The notes under the pieces are model-generated. The model saw only the letters and a list, made by a program, of their open reading frames with translations, searched no databases and was not told the DNA's origin. Shown in pieces: positions 32,692 through 41,020 of a stretch of 64,000 nt of DNA; position 1 is the stretch's first letter; the number at the start of each line of letters is the position of its first letter. This stretch comes from Bifidobacterium simiiventris (GTDB lineage: Bacteria > Actinomycetota > Actinomycetes > Actinomycetales > Bifidobacteriaceae). Where the stretch lies: the NCBI RefSeq assembly GCF_019331715.1, contig NZ_JAHBBG010000010.1:26124-90123 (forward strand), in the 5' to 3' direction. The translations under genes and the position numbers were made by a program.

Positions 32692-33642
32692 ATGGTCACC
32701 GCAAACCGCAATCGCGTCGTCATCGTCGGCACCGGTCAGGTCGGCTCGACCGCCGCGTTCGGCATCGTCACGCACGGCCTGTGCAACGAACTCGTCCTCA
32801 TCGACCATTTCGCCGACAAGGCGTTGGGGGAAGCCCGCGACCTCGACGACGGCAGCGAATTCCAGGACCGTCACGTCAAGGTGCGCGTCGGCGACTACTC
32901 CGACTGTAAGGACGCGGACATCGTCGTCATCACCGTGGGACGCAAGCCGCCGGCGAACTCGAACCGCATGGCCGAACTCGGCTTCACGGTCGGACTGGTC
33001 GGCGACGTGATCGACCGGGTCATGGCATCCGGCTTCGACGGCGTGATCATCATGGTGTCCAATCCGGTCGACGTGATGGCCTGGTACGCATGGAAACGTT
33101 CCGGCCTGCCGCGCACGCAGGTGCTTGGTACCGGCACGGCGCTTGACACCTCTCGACTCAAGACCATCATCGGCGAGGAGACCGGCCTCGACCCGCGCAA
33201 CGTGGGCGGTTTCGTCATGGGCGAGCACGGCAACTCGCAGTTCGCCGCATGGTCGACCGTCTCGCTTGGCGGCAAACCGTTCGTGAGGTTCCTCGCCGAC
33301 AACCAGAGTCGTTTCTCGTCCGTCTCCACCGCCGAGGTCGAGGAGAAGACGCGTCGCCGCGGCGACGAGATCGTCAGGGCCAAGGGCGGCACCAACTACG
33401 GCATCGCCTCCACCGTCGCCGGCATCGTACAGACGATTCTGTGGGACGAGCGCCGCATCGTGCCCGTCTCCACGCTGCTCGACGGCGAATACGGCGAGCA
33501 TGACGTGTTCCTCGGAGTGCCCACCGAACTGCGCGCCAACGGCGCGAACGAGATCGTCGAACTCGACCTGACCGACGACGAACTCGCCAAGCTGCACCGT
33601 TCTGCCGACATCGTCCGCGAGCACTGCGAGGGTCTGCTGTGA
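32692..33642 (+). CDS. ldh: L-lactate dehydrogenase
   Basis: Reduces pyruvate to L-lactate with NADH, one of the two main end steps of bifidobacterial fermentation; the family is activated by fructose 1,6-bisphosphate. VIVGTGQVGSTAAFG is the NAD site, DLDDGSEF and VTVGRKP follow the family pattern, and GEHGNSQFAAWS holds the catalytic His. Length is 316 residues. ATG at 32692 follows AAGGAAAGGA. Its stop overlaps the next gene's GTG. Confidence 0.96.
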   Translation: MVTANRNRVVIVGTGQVGSTAAFGIVTHGLCNELVLIDHFADKALGEARDLDDGSEFQDRHVKVRVGDYSDCKDADIVVITVGRKPPANSNRMAELGFTVGLVGDVIDRVMASGFDGVIIMVSNPVDVMAWYAWKRSGLPRTQVLGTGTALDTSRLKTIIGEETGLDPRNVGGFVMGEHGNSQFAAWSTVSLGGKPFVRFLADNQSRFSSVSTAEVEEKTRRRGDEIVRAKGGTNYGIASTVAGIVQTILWDERRIVPVSTLLDGEYGEHDVFLGVPTELRANGANEIVELDLTDDELAKLHRSADIVREHCEGLL

Positions 33643-34484
33643 GCGGCGCGCGAGCCGGATACCGGCTGGTCGTCGCCGATCTCGATGGTACGCTGCTGCA
33701 TGACGGACAGACGTTCGAACAGCGTTCCATCACCGATCGGGCCGTCGCGACGATCGAGCGTATGCACGAACGCGGCATCAAGTTCGTCATCGCCACCGCA
33801 CGTCCGGTCAGCACCGGACTCGCCTTCGCCGACAGGCTGCCGGCCGACGCGGTCATCTACCTGAACGGCGCGCTGATCGACTTCGACCCCGCGCGATCCG
33901 ACTTCGATCTGCTCACCGGCAAACGACCGGCCGAGGACGGCCATCTCGAAAAGATCGGTTTCCCGTCCTCCCGCGCTTGTGAGGTGTGCCGCGATTTCCT
34001 GCGTGAACTGCCGGGACTCAAGGTCGGCATCGTGATGGACGACGTGAGGTACACGAACTTCGACGTCAGCGTCTACTGGAAGACTCAGACGTGGCGCTAC
34101 ACCGACTTTTCGGACGGTGACGTCCCCGCCGGCATCGCCGACAAAATCACCGTCTTCCCCGACGACGAACAGTGGAAACGGCTGGAGACGATGGTGCCGG
34201 ACGATTTCGACGTGCACATCTCCGAAGGCACGATGTGGATGCTCATGAGCCCCGAGGCCAACAAGGAACATGCGCTGCGCATCGTGTGCGACCGGCTGGG
34301 CGTACCGCTGGAGCATACCGTCACGTTCGGAGACGACGTGATCGACATCGCGATGATGCAGGAGTCCGGGCTCGGCGTGGCCGTGGCGAACGCGAATCCG
34401 AAAGTGATCGACATCGCGGACGAGATATGCCCAAGCAACAACGAAGACGGCGTCGCGCAGTGGATCGAGGCGCGGCTGCTGTGA
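33639..34484 (+). CDS. HAD superfamily phosphatase, Cof type
   Basis: A 281-residue cytoplasmic hydrolase. Motif I VVADLDGTLL carries the nucleophilic Asp, motif II is FVIATARP, and motif III/IV is TFGDDVIDIAMM. The large cap domain between residues about 85 and 195 is of the Cof type, acting on sugar phosphates or similar small substrates. The GTG start overlaps the ldh stop by four bases (GTGA), so it is translated behind ldh. The actual substrate cannot be read from the sequence. Confidence 0.88.
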   Translation: MSGARAGYRLVVADLDGTLLHDGQTFEQRSITDRAVATIERMHERGIKFVIATARPVSTGLAFADRLPADAVIYLNGALIDFDPARSDFDLLTGKRPAEDGHLEKIGFPSSRACEVCRDFLRELPGLKVGIVMDDVRYTNFDVSVYWKTQTWRYTDFSDGDVPAGIADKITVFPDDEQWKRLETMVPDDFDVHISEGTMWMLMSPEANKEHALRIVCDRLGVPLEHTVTFGDDVIDIAMMQESGLGVAVANANPKVIDIADEICPSNNEDGVAQWIEARLL

Positions 34485-34525
34485 TCTGCGCGCAAGGTCG
34501 GCCCGGCCCGACGATTCGCGCCGTC

Positions 34526-34559
34526 GCGGGCGCGTTCCACGTAACGGAATCGCGCCCGC
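34526..34559. terminator. GC-rich hairpin after the HAD gene
   Basis: A 9-bp stem GCGGGCGCG/CGCGCCCGC, extended inside by TCC/GGA, starts about 40 bp after the stop. It has no T-tract. Confidence 0.5.
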
Positions 34560-34623
34560 CGGCTGTAACGGCTGCACGCTAACCTGTTGTGCGGTAACGT
34601 AACGCGCAACAACAGGAGTGGAT

Positions 34624-35394
34624 ATGTCGCTGGCCATTCGAGTCATCCCATGCTTGGACGTCGATGCGGGTCGTGTGGTCAAAGGCGTGCATTTCGAGAA
34701 CCTGCGCGACGCCGGCGACCCGGTCGAGCTGGCGGCCGAATACTATCGGCAGGGAGCCGACGAGCTGACGTTCCTCGACGTGACCGCATCCAGCTCGCAC
34801 CGGCAGACCATGATCGACGTGGTGGCCCGCACCGCCGAACAGATCTTCATCCCGCTCACCGTCGGCGGTGGCGTGCGTACGCCGGAGGACGTGGATTCCC
34901 TGTTGCGCTGCGGCGCGGACAAGGTCGGCGTGAACACCGCCGCGATCAACGATCCGACGCTCATCAGCCGCGTCGCCGACCGATTCGGCAACCAGGTGCT
35001 CGTATTGTCGGTCGACGCGCGTCGCGAACGCGGCGAACAGCACACGCAGTCCGGTTTCGAAGTGACGACGATGGGTGGCCGCAAGTCGACCGGCATCGAC
35101 GCGATCTGGTGGGCCAAACGGGCCGAGGAGCTCGGTGCGGGCGAAATCCTGCTCAATTCGATGGATGCGGACGGCACGCAGCAAGGATTCGATCTCGAGA
35201 TGATCAGGGCCGTGCGCAAGGAAGTGAAGATCCCGATCATCGCATCGGGCGGCGCCGGCAAGGCGGCCGATTTTCCGCCGGCGATCGAGGCCGGCGCCGA
35301 CGCGGTGCTCGCCGCATCGATCTTCCATTACGGCAAGGTCACCATCGGCGAGGTCAAGGATGAGCTGCGTCGCGCCGGCTACACCGTGCGCTGA
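34624..35394 (+). CDS. hisF: Imidazole glycerol phosphate synthase subunit HisF
   Basis: Cyclase subunit of the HisHF complex in histidine synthesis. It is a TIM barrel with the catalytic aspartates in [14 protein letters not shown] and [20 protein letters not shown] and [12 protein letters not shown] form the phosphate sites. Length is 256 residues. ATG at 34624 has AGGAG five bases upstream; a GTG two codons earlier is less likely. hisI and trpE follow in the same direction. Confidence 0.96.
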   Translation: MSLAIRVIPCLDVDAGRVVKGVHFENLRDAGDPVELAAEYYRQGADELTFLDVTASSSHRQTMIDVVARTAEQIFIPLTVGGGVRTPEDVDSLLRCGADKVGVNTAAINDPTLISRVADRFGNQVLVLSVDARRERGEQHTQSGFEVTTMGGRKSTGIDAIWWAKRAEELGAGEILLNSMDADGTQQGFDLEMIRAVRKEVKIPIIASGGAGKAADFPPAIEAGADAVLAASIFHYGKVTIGEVKDELRRAGYTVR

Positions 35395-35457
35395 CCGGTC
35401 TCGCAGAACCGTAACGGCATATCGTCATCGCATCCAGCAAAGAGGGACGGACAGGTC

Positions 35458-35886
35458 ATGGAATACGACAACAGCACGACACTCGACCCACGCATCGCCG
35501 AGCGTCTCAAACGAGACGCCAAGGGACTGGTCGCCGCGGTCATTCAGCAGTACGACACGCATGAAGTGCTCATGGTCGGCTATATGAACGACGAGGCGCT
35601 GCGCCGCACGCTCACCACCGGCCGGGTCACGTTCTGGTCGCGTTCGAGGCAGGAATACTGGCGCAAAGGCGATACGTCAGGACATGTGCAGTATGTGAAA
35701 TCAGTGTCGCTCGACTGCGACGGGGATGCGCTGCTTGTCGAGGTCGACCAGGTAGGGGCCGCATGCCATACCGGCAAGCGCAGCTGTTTTCTCGAAGGAG
35801 GCCCGCTGCCGTGCGTCGAAGGACACCGTACGGCGACACAGACGGGCAGCGAAAACGCAGCGAAGGAACAGGAGGAACGGGCATGA
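35458..35886 (+). CDS. hisI: Phosphoribosyl-AMP cyclohydrolase
   Basis: Third enzyme of histidine synthesis, opening the adenine ring of PR-AMP. The metal-binding region [13 protein letters not shown] and the cysteine pair CHTGKRSCF are intact. The 142 residues lack the fused HisE domain found in enterics. ATG follows GAGGGACGG. Its stop overlaps the trpE start (ATGA). Confidence 0.95.
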   Translation: MEYDNSTTLDPRIAERLKRDAKGLVAAVIQQYDTHEVLMVGYMNDEALRRTLTTGRVTFWSRSRQEYWRKGDTSGHVQYVKSVSLDCDGDALLVEVDQVGAACHTGKRSCFLEGGPLPCVEGHRTATQTGSENAAKEQEERA

Positions 35887-37439
35887 GCGAATGCAGCGTC
35901 GAACATCTGACATGGGGCGCGACCTGGCCGAGCCGTGAACAGTTCCACGAACTGGCCGATGAAGGCTACCGCGTGATCCCGATCGTGCGTCGTCTGCTTG
36001 CCGACTCGCTCACGCCGGTCGGCTTTTACGAGCGTCTCGCCGGAGGCAGGACCGGCACGTTCATTCTCGAATCGGCCGAATACGGCGGCACATGGAGCCG
36101 CTACAGCTTCATCGGAGTACGGTCGATGGCCCAGTTGCGGTCCAATGACGGCAAAGCGGACTGGCTGGGCACCGTGCCGACCGGAGTGCCGACCAGCGGC
36201 GACGTGATAGAGGTCGCGCACGCCGCGCTGAAGACACTCAAAGCGCCGCACGTGGACGGTCTGCCAAACCTGACCAGCGGTCTGGCCGGCACCGTCGGCT
36301 GGGATGCGATCCGCCACTGGGAGCCGACGCTGCGCGCCGAAGCGCCGAACGAGACGGGCCAGCCGGAGACAGTGCTCGCGTTGGCCACCGACATCGCCGT
36401 GGTCGACCATGTGTCCGGCTCGGTGTGGCTCATCGCGAACGCAGTGAACGTGGACGACAAGCCGACCCGTGCCGACGCCGCGTACAACGAGGCCGTCGCA
36501 CGGCTTGATCAGATGCAACGTGACGCGGCCACGCCGGTCGACGGCGAATCACGTGTGAACGTTCTTGATGAGACGGTCGCTCAGCCCGAGCTGCGGTTCC
36601 GCACTGAGAAGAGCCATTACGAGCAGGCCGTGGAAGCCGCCAAGAAGCATATCGTGGACGGCGACGTGTTCCAGGTCGTCATCTCGCAGCGGCTTGACAT
36701 CGATTCGCCGGCCGACCCGTTCGACGTGTACCGTGTGCTGCGCACGCTCAACCCGAGCCCGTACATGTACTTCATGACGCTCACCGACGCCGAGGGCCGA
36801 GACTTCAACGTGATCGGCTCCAGCCCGGAAACGCTCATCAAGGTCGACAACGGACACGCGATGACATTCCCGATCGCCGGCTCCCGTCCGCGGGGCAAGA
36901 CCCCGGAGGAGGACGCGCGCCTTGCCAAGGAGCTGCTCGCCGACCCGAAGGAGCGTAGCGAGCACATCATGCTCGTCGACCTCGCCCGCAACGATCTGAG
37001 CCGCGTATGCGACCCGACCACCGTCGAGGTCGTCTCGCTCATGGACATTAAACGGTTCAGCCACATCATGCACATCTGCTCGACCGTCACCGGCCGCGTG
37101 AACCCCGACATGACCGCGTTCGACGTGTTCACCTCGGCATTCCCGGCCGGTACGCTGTCGGGCGCGCCCAAGCCGCGTGCGATCGAGATCATCGACGAGC
37201 TGGAACCAGCCGACCGCGGCATCTATGGCGGCACTGTCGGCTACTTCGACTTCTCCGGCAATCTCGACATGGCCATCGCGATCCGCACCGCGTTCATCCG
37301 CGACCATGAGGCGAGCGTGCAGGCCGGCGCGGGCATCGTGCTCGACTCCGTGCCCGCCACCGAGTGGCAGGAGACGCGCAACAAAGCCGAGGCCAGCGTG
37401 GAAGCGGTCAAGATCGCCGCGCAGTTGCGCGCACTGTAG
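35883..37439 (+). CDS. trpE: Anthranilate synthase component I
   Basis: Converts chorismate to anthranilate in tryptophan synthesis with a glutamine amidotransferase partner not in this window. Chorismate-binding motifs are [31 protein letters not shown] and [11 protein letters not shown]. An N-terminal regulatory segment with [15 protein letters not shown] matches the Trp feedback site. Length is 518 residues. The ATG at 35883 overlaps the hisI stop and follows AGGAGGA; the longer open frame is antisense noise. Confidence 0.95.
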   Translation: MSECSVEHLTWGATWPSREQFHELADEGYRVIPIVRRLLADSLTPVGFYERLAGGRTGTFILESAEYGGTWSRYSFIGVRSMAQLRSNDGKADWLGTVPTGVPTSGDVIEVAHAALKTLKAPHVDGLPNLTSGLAGTVGWDAIRHWEPTLRAEAPNETGQPETVLALATDIAVVDHVSGSVWLIANAVNVDDKPTRADAAYNEAVARLDQMQRDAATPVDGESRVNVLDETVAQPELRFRTEKSHYEQAVEAAKKHIVDGDVFQVVISQRLDIDSPADPFDVYRVLRTLNPSPYMYFMTLTDAEGRDFNVIGSSPETLIKVDNGHAMTFPIAGSRPRGKTPEEDARLAKELLADPKERSEHIMLVDLARNDLSRVCDPTTVEVVSLMDIKRFSHIMHICSTVTGRVNPDMTAFDVFTSAFPAGTLSGAPKPRAIEIIDELEPADRGIYGGTVGYFDFSGNLDMAIAIRTAFIRDHEASVQAGAGIVLDSVPATEWQETRNKAEASVEAVKIAAQLRAL

Positions 37440-37487
37440 CTATCGGTCTGTCCCGTATCGTCAGGTGACAACGAGACCTGATGCGTG

Positions 37488-37534
37488 TGTGAGGGGGTTG
37501 TCATACAGGTTTTCTGTATGGCAACCCCCTCACA
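37488..37534. terminator. Very long hairpin after trpE
   Basis: A 21-bp stem (37488-37508 with 37514-37534) is fully paired if one G-T pair is counted, with a 5-nt loop. It starts 48 bp after the stop and has no T-tract behind it. Confidence 0.7.
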
Positions 37535-37692
37535 TTCGTTTCGACGGCTACAGTGCTGGGAATGGCGTGATACCCGCGCCGGGCCGGTCAGATGACACTA
37601 TCCGCGTATGGATGTGATTTACGGATGGGCCGCCGCAATACAAAACCCATGCCGTGCGCATGCGCGGCTTGCATATCGATTGGAGACGACGT

Positions 37693-38547
37693 ATGACAGG
37701 ACATGAGAATACGGATGCGGAGTTCCATGATACCGAAGATCGCCGGCAGCGGACAGGACGATATGCGGAATGGAGAAGATGGGGTTCTGCGATACTGGTC
37801 GTAGCATCGCTGACGATCATGCTGACGGGAGGTGCGCTGGCCTTGCGTCGTCTGAGCCGATCGGTGCCTTGGAACGGGTTGGCTGCGGACATCGTGAACG
37901 CACTGCCCGCGTCCCGCGATGCAGGATCGAAGGATACCATGTCGGCAGACGAGGCAGAACGCCGATATCCGAAGGAAACCAGCCCGGTCGATTTCAACGG
38001 CAACGGCGTGGACGACTACACCGATATCGTCGCCGGCGCTCGCAAGGACGCACAGGCCGCACCGACCTATGACAGCGGCTATTATCAGGGTGGTTACCCT
38101 CCGGATGACCGTGGCGCATGCACTGATCTGGTCTGGCGGGCCTTTCGAGAGGCGGGATACGACCTCAAGGCCATGGTCGATGCGGATATCGAGGCGGATC
38201 CCGCCAGCTACGCCGCCGTTGTCGGCGATCCTGACCCGAGCATCGACTTCCGACGCACCGGCGTGCTGGACGTGTTCTTTTCCAAGTACGGGCAGACGCT
38301 CACCACTGACGTGTCGGATCGCGGGCAATGGCAGGGCGGCGACATCGTCGTGTTCGAACATGTCAGGCACATCGGCGTGATCTCCGACAAACGTGATAGT
38401 GACGGCATCCCGTACGTCCTGCATAACATGGCGCAACGGCAACGGGAGAACAACTATCTCGCTTTCGCGCGGCATATGACCGTCACCGGTCACTACCGTT
38501 TCGACGCATCCAAGGTTCCGCAGTTGGTACTCAAGGCGTGGCGGTGA
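37693..38547 (+). CDS. DUF1287 domain protein, membrane-anchored
   Basis: A 284-residue protein with a polar cytoplasmic start, one membrane segment (about residues 33-55) and an extracytoplasmic domain of about 200 residues. That domain matches the DUF1287 family: GACTDLVWRAF supplies a candidate catalytic Cys, and QGGDIVVFEHVRHIGVISD a candidate His. These are reminiscent of NlpC/P60-type or papain-like hydrolases, so a cell-wall role is plausible but not shown. ATG at 37693 follows GGAGA. It stands alone between trpE and the tRNA-Pro locus. Confidence 0.8.
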   Translation: MTGHENTDAEFHDTEDRRQRTGRYAEWRRWGSAILVVASLTIMLTGGALALRRLSRSVPWNGLAADIVNALPASRDAGSKDTMSADEAERRYPKETSPVDFNGNGVDDYTDIVAGARKDAQAAPTYDSGYYQGGYPPDDRGACTDLVWRAFREAGYDLKAMVDADIEADPASYAAVVGDPDPSIDFRRTGVLDVFFSKYGQTLTTDVSDRGQWQGGDIVVFEHVRHIGVISDKRDSDGIPYVLHNMAQRQRENNYLAFARHMTVTGHYRFDASKVPQLVLKAWR

Positions 38548-38946
38548 TCCTGCGTGGCGTCTTCGTTAGCGGCGTCTCCGCATCGGATATGACATCACGG
38601 GGTTCGTTCTCGCCCGCGTACGCGATGGTCTTGTCCGCAGCCGGCGTGCTCCACGGGCGCGGCCGTTTCAGCCGTTGGAGGCGATACGTCCGTCGATATG
38701 GCGATTCCTGCGAGTTCGGGTTGCTGGTTAAGTAACCGGGTGAACATGACTTCTATATGCTCAACATGTTGTTCATATTTTTGGTGTCCGGTGTTTTCAA
38801 CAACGTGTTGTGCGTTTCGTCTGATCGTTTCGCGTTCCGGATGGTGTCGTGTGCGTCTGCCGCTTTGATCTGATTCCCGTTGAAGGAGAAGGGGGGCGAA
38901 CATATGCGTGGGACATTGCTGTATTGCCGGATGAAGACACGCCGAT
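38548..38946. other. Intergenic region before tRNA-Pro, no gene seen
   Basis: About 400 bp of lower GC sequence without a credible gene; the reading frames present lack start signals and family features. Two short palindromic stretches, CAACATGTTG at 38762-38771 and ACAAC-GT-GTTGT at 38800-38811, could be protein-binding sites, but nothing nearby identifies a regulator. Confidence 0.5.
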
Positions 38947-38975
38947 TTGGCTAATTCGACTGCATGAGGTAGATT
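38947..38975 (+). promoter_or_regulatory. Promoter of tRNA-Pro
   Basis: TTGGCT at 38947-38952 and TAGATT at 38970-38975 are separated by 17 bp. They are 25 bp before the tRNA. The -35 resembles that of the Gly-Cys-Val-Ala tRNA cluster promoter. Confidence 0.6.
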
Positions 38976-39000
38976 TGCTTCCTGTTGTTTCATGCAACAT

Positions 39001-39077
<77 letters not shown>

Positions 39078-39111
39078 GAAAGCCCGGAATTTCAACGATT
39101 CCGGGCTTTTT
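39078..39111 (+). terminator. Terminator of tRNA-Pro
   Basis: A 13-bp stem (39078-39090 with 39098-39110) with a 7-nt loop runs into TTTTT. Its first arm belongs to the att core; the second arm is on the element side. A matching hairpin is rebuilt at the right end (49051-49083). Confidence 0.85.
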
Positions 39112-39143
39112 CGTTTCTCCCTCCTCCCCTCTTTTTGCCCGCT

Positions 39144-39174
39144 CAGACACGATTCAGACACGACCAGACACGAT
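39144..39174 (+). repeat. Three tandem CAGACACGA repeats near attL
   Basis: CAGACACGA occurs three times at 39144, 39155 and 39165, spaced 11 and 10 bp apart, about one helical turn. Lying some 50 bp inside the left end, they look like arm-type sites for an integrase or excisionase. Confidence 0.5.
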
Positions 39175-39272
39175 GCCCCCATGACACGCCTCATATCGCC
39201 GGCGTGTCGCTGCTTCGCCCGGCGACTTCCATTTATCCGATTCCACCGGCTCATTACAACTTCTACACAATG

Positions 39273-39311
39273 CGGCCCCGCTCTCCCATCGTGGAGAACG
39301 GGGCCGTTTTT
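39273..39311. terminator. Hairpin at the left edge of the element
   Basis: CGGCCCCG (39273-39280) pairs with CGGGGCCG (39299-39306) and is followed by TTTTT on the plus strand. It separates the leftward element operon from tRNA-Pro. The loop can pair further (TCTCC/GGAGA). Confidence 0.6.
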
Positions 39312-39317
39312 GTCGTT

Positions 39318-40073
39318 TCAGCCGGCTCTTCGGCGCAGCAACGGCACGATGCCGCTGAGGGTCACGTGGCCGTGTTGGTCGGTTGTGAGGCGTTTCTGGT
39401 GGATCCATGTGCGGATGGTCGAGGCGGGTAGCCGGATGCCGGCTTTGGCGCATTCACGGCTCAGCTGTTTCGGGGTGCCCTTCTTCTCGGATTGTGCGAG
39501 TTTGTCGAGCAGTCGGTCGGCGACGTAGGTGCGGTTCACCTGCGCGCCGCAGGAACGGCATTCGCCCATGTGGTCCCGTGGCGCGCCCCAGACGACGCCG
39601 TGCTTGCAGAACGGGCACGCGCCGAACGCCACCCTCGTCTGTGGCGGATCCACCATGCGGCTCACCCTGCCGGCCACGTCCACGACGTCCCTCCACCATT
39701 CGCTCGCATCCGATGCCGCGAGCAATGGCTCGTCGTCCTTGAGGATGGCGCGCACGAGCTCGGGAACACTGGCCGTTCTACGTGCGGCCGGCGGGCAACC
39801 GCACTGGAGCGCGGCAAGCCGTACCAGCTCCTCCACTTGGCAGTAGAGTTCCCACGCCTGTTCGCGGATGAGCAGCGGCGCGTGCGCCGACCTGCTGCGC
39901 ACGCCTGTGTGGTCGCTGCCGCCGGTGCCGGCCTGGCGTGTGGCGATCAGCAGCAGGGCGGGCGTATCCACGGCTATCGACTTCAACGCCTCGCGGAACT
40001 TCCGGGCACAGGCCGCGCACACGTTGAGCCCGCCCGCATGGTTGCCGTCGTGGTTCGCGCAGTATCGGGTCAT
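39318..40073 (-). CDS. Element zinc-ribbon protein with C-terminal helix-turn-helix
   Basis: A 251-residue protein of unknown role, the last gene of the leftward operon. An N-terminal cysteine cluster (CANHDGNHAGGLNVCAACARKF) and a central zinc ribbon (CPFCKHGVVWG, then CRSCG) are visible. The end (KGTPKQLSRECAKAGIRLPASTIRTWIHQKRL) reads like a small DNA-binding HTH. Comparable zinc proteins occur in actinobacterial prophages. The start at 40073 has AAAGGGG eight bases upstream and overlaps the previous gene's stop by four bases. Possible roles are DNA binding or transcription control. Confidence 0.75.
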   Translation of the reverse strand: MTRYCANHDGNHAGGLNVCAACARKFREALKSIAVDTPALLLIATRQAGTGGSDHTGVRSRSAHAPLLIREQAWELYCQVEELVRLAALQCGCPPAARRTASVPELVRAILKDDEPLLAASDASEWWRDVVDVAGRVSRMVDPPQTRVAFGACPFCKHGVVWGAPRDHMGECRSCGAQVNRTYVADRLLDKLAQSEKKGTPKQLSRECAKAGIRLPASTIRTWIHQKRLTTDQHGHVTLSGIVPLLRRRAG

Positions 40074-40201
40074 GGCCGCGCCCCTTTCACGTTGCCGAGG
40101 TGCTGATGGAGTTGTACCCGGCTGCCGGTGTCCCAGCCGCATGAGCACCACCAGTGGAACTTGCCGTCGTATTCGGTGACGATGAGATGCGGTTCACTCA
40201 T
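40070..40201 (-). CDS. 43-residue CxCG-type zinc-finger-like protein
   Basis: A very short gene with GAGGTGG upstream. It overlaps the preceding gene by 8 bases and the following gene by 4, as the rest of this operon does. The whole product is one module: CSCG at residues 19-22, then His34, twelve residues after the second Cys. The same C-x-C-G-x11-H spacing occurs twice in the gene just upstream. Tryptophans precede the cysteines (FHWWCSCGWD). The function is unknown; a metal-binding mini-protein that contacts DNA or protein is a reasonable guess. Confidence 0.7.
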   Translation of the reverse strand: MSEPHLIVTEYDGKFHWWCSCGWDTGSRVQLHQHLGNVKGARP

Positions 40202-40604
40202 GGTCGTCCACCTCGATCTTGTCGGCGTAGCGGATGTGTTCCTGCATGAGGCTCAGCGACGTGAAGTCGTGGCCGCACGAGCAGATGAACACCTTGCCCT
40301 GCTTGGCGGTGTCCACGAGACGATGGGTCATCAACGGGCGGGGCGCTTGGAAGGATGCTACGGGCATGAGGGTGGCTTTCTCTTCGATGTGGGCGAGGAA
40401 CTGCTGGGGGCTGCGGGTCTTGTAGCCGCACGTGCATTCGCGCGTGGTGCCGGCCGCGGTGCCGAACCCGCTCGTCACGGCGGGCTGGCGGAGGAACTGG
40501 ATGGCGGCCGGGTAGACGCGGCGCAGCCGGTGGTGCGTGGTCTCCGGCACGGGGATGACGCGCGGCCGGGGCTTCGCGTGGCGTTTGGGTTGGATGATGC
40601 TCAT
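40194..40604 (-). CDS. Element protein with two CxCG zinc-finger-like modules
   Basis: A 136-residue protein with a basic, proline-rich N-terminus (MSIIQPKRHAKPRPRVIPV) and two modules of the pattern C-x-C-G-x11-H: CTCGYKTRSPQQFLAH and CSCGHDFTSLSLMQEH. A shorter paralogue with a single module follows. Start and stop overlap the neighbours (ATGA with the upstream gene). I do not recognise a named family. The basic arm plus metal-binding modules suggest nucleic-acid binding. Confidence 0.7.
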   Translation of the reverse strand: MSIIQPKRHAKPRPRVIPVPETTHHRLRRVYPAAIQFLRQPAVTSGFGTAAGTTRECTCGYKTRSPQQFLAHIEEKATLMPVASFQAPRPLMTHRLVDTAKQGKVFICSCGHDFTSLSLMQEHIRYADKIEVDDHE

Positions 40605-41020
40605 AATGGTCGCCTCCAAAGTCGGGTGAACAGTCGGACCTCTTCGTCCGACAAGCTGATGTTCGGGTTCCAGCGTTCCGCCGCCCGCCGTCTGGGTGGT
40701 TTGAACGGCTTCACGCTGATGGGCGCCCGATGACATTCGTGGATGGCAAGGTATTCGCCATCCGGGTCGATGCCGCGGGCCCCGCACGGATCCCGCAGCG
40801 AGAACAATCCGCCGGCGCCGTGCCGGATGATGCGGGTGAACCCGCGCTTGAGGATGATGACGGTCGCGAGGTCGTTCGCGTCGAGGATGCCGGGATCGTA
40901 CTTCTCCCATACGGGACCCTGTTCGTCCACTGCCACCCATTCGCGGCAGCCATCGCACTTCCTCGCCTTCAGCCGGCCGGCGCACAGGCGCTTGAGCCAT
41001 GGTGGCTTGCGTCTAGGCAT
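40601..41020 (-). CDS. Hypothetical element protein with CxxC motif
   Basis: A 139-residue protein with a basic N-terminus (MPRRKPPWLKRLCAGRLKARKC) and one CxxC pair (CDGC at residues 22-25), followed by a mixed alpha/beta-looking body. ATG at 41020 has GGGAGG five bases upstream and overlaps the helicase-primase stop by 8 bases. No family is recognised. Its tight place in the replication operon suggests an accessory replication role. Confidence 0.65.
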   Translation of the reverse strand: MPRRKPPWLKRLCAGRLKARKCDGCREWVAVDEQGPVWEKYDPGILDANDLATVIILKRGFTRIIRHGAGGLFSLRDPCGARGIDPDGEYLAIHECHRAPISVKPFKPPRRRAAERWNPNISLSDEEVRLFTRLWRRPL

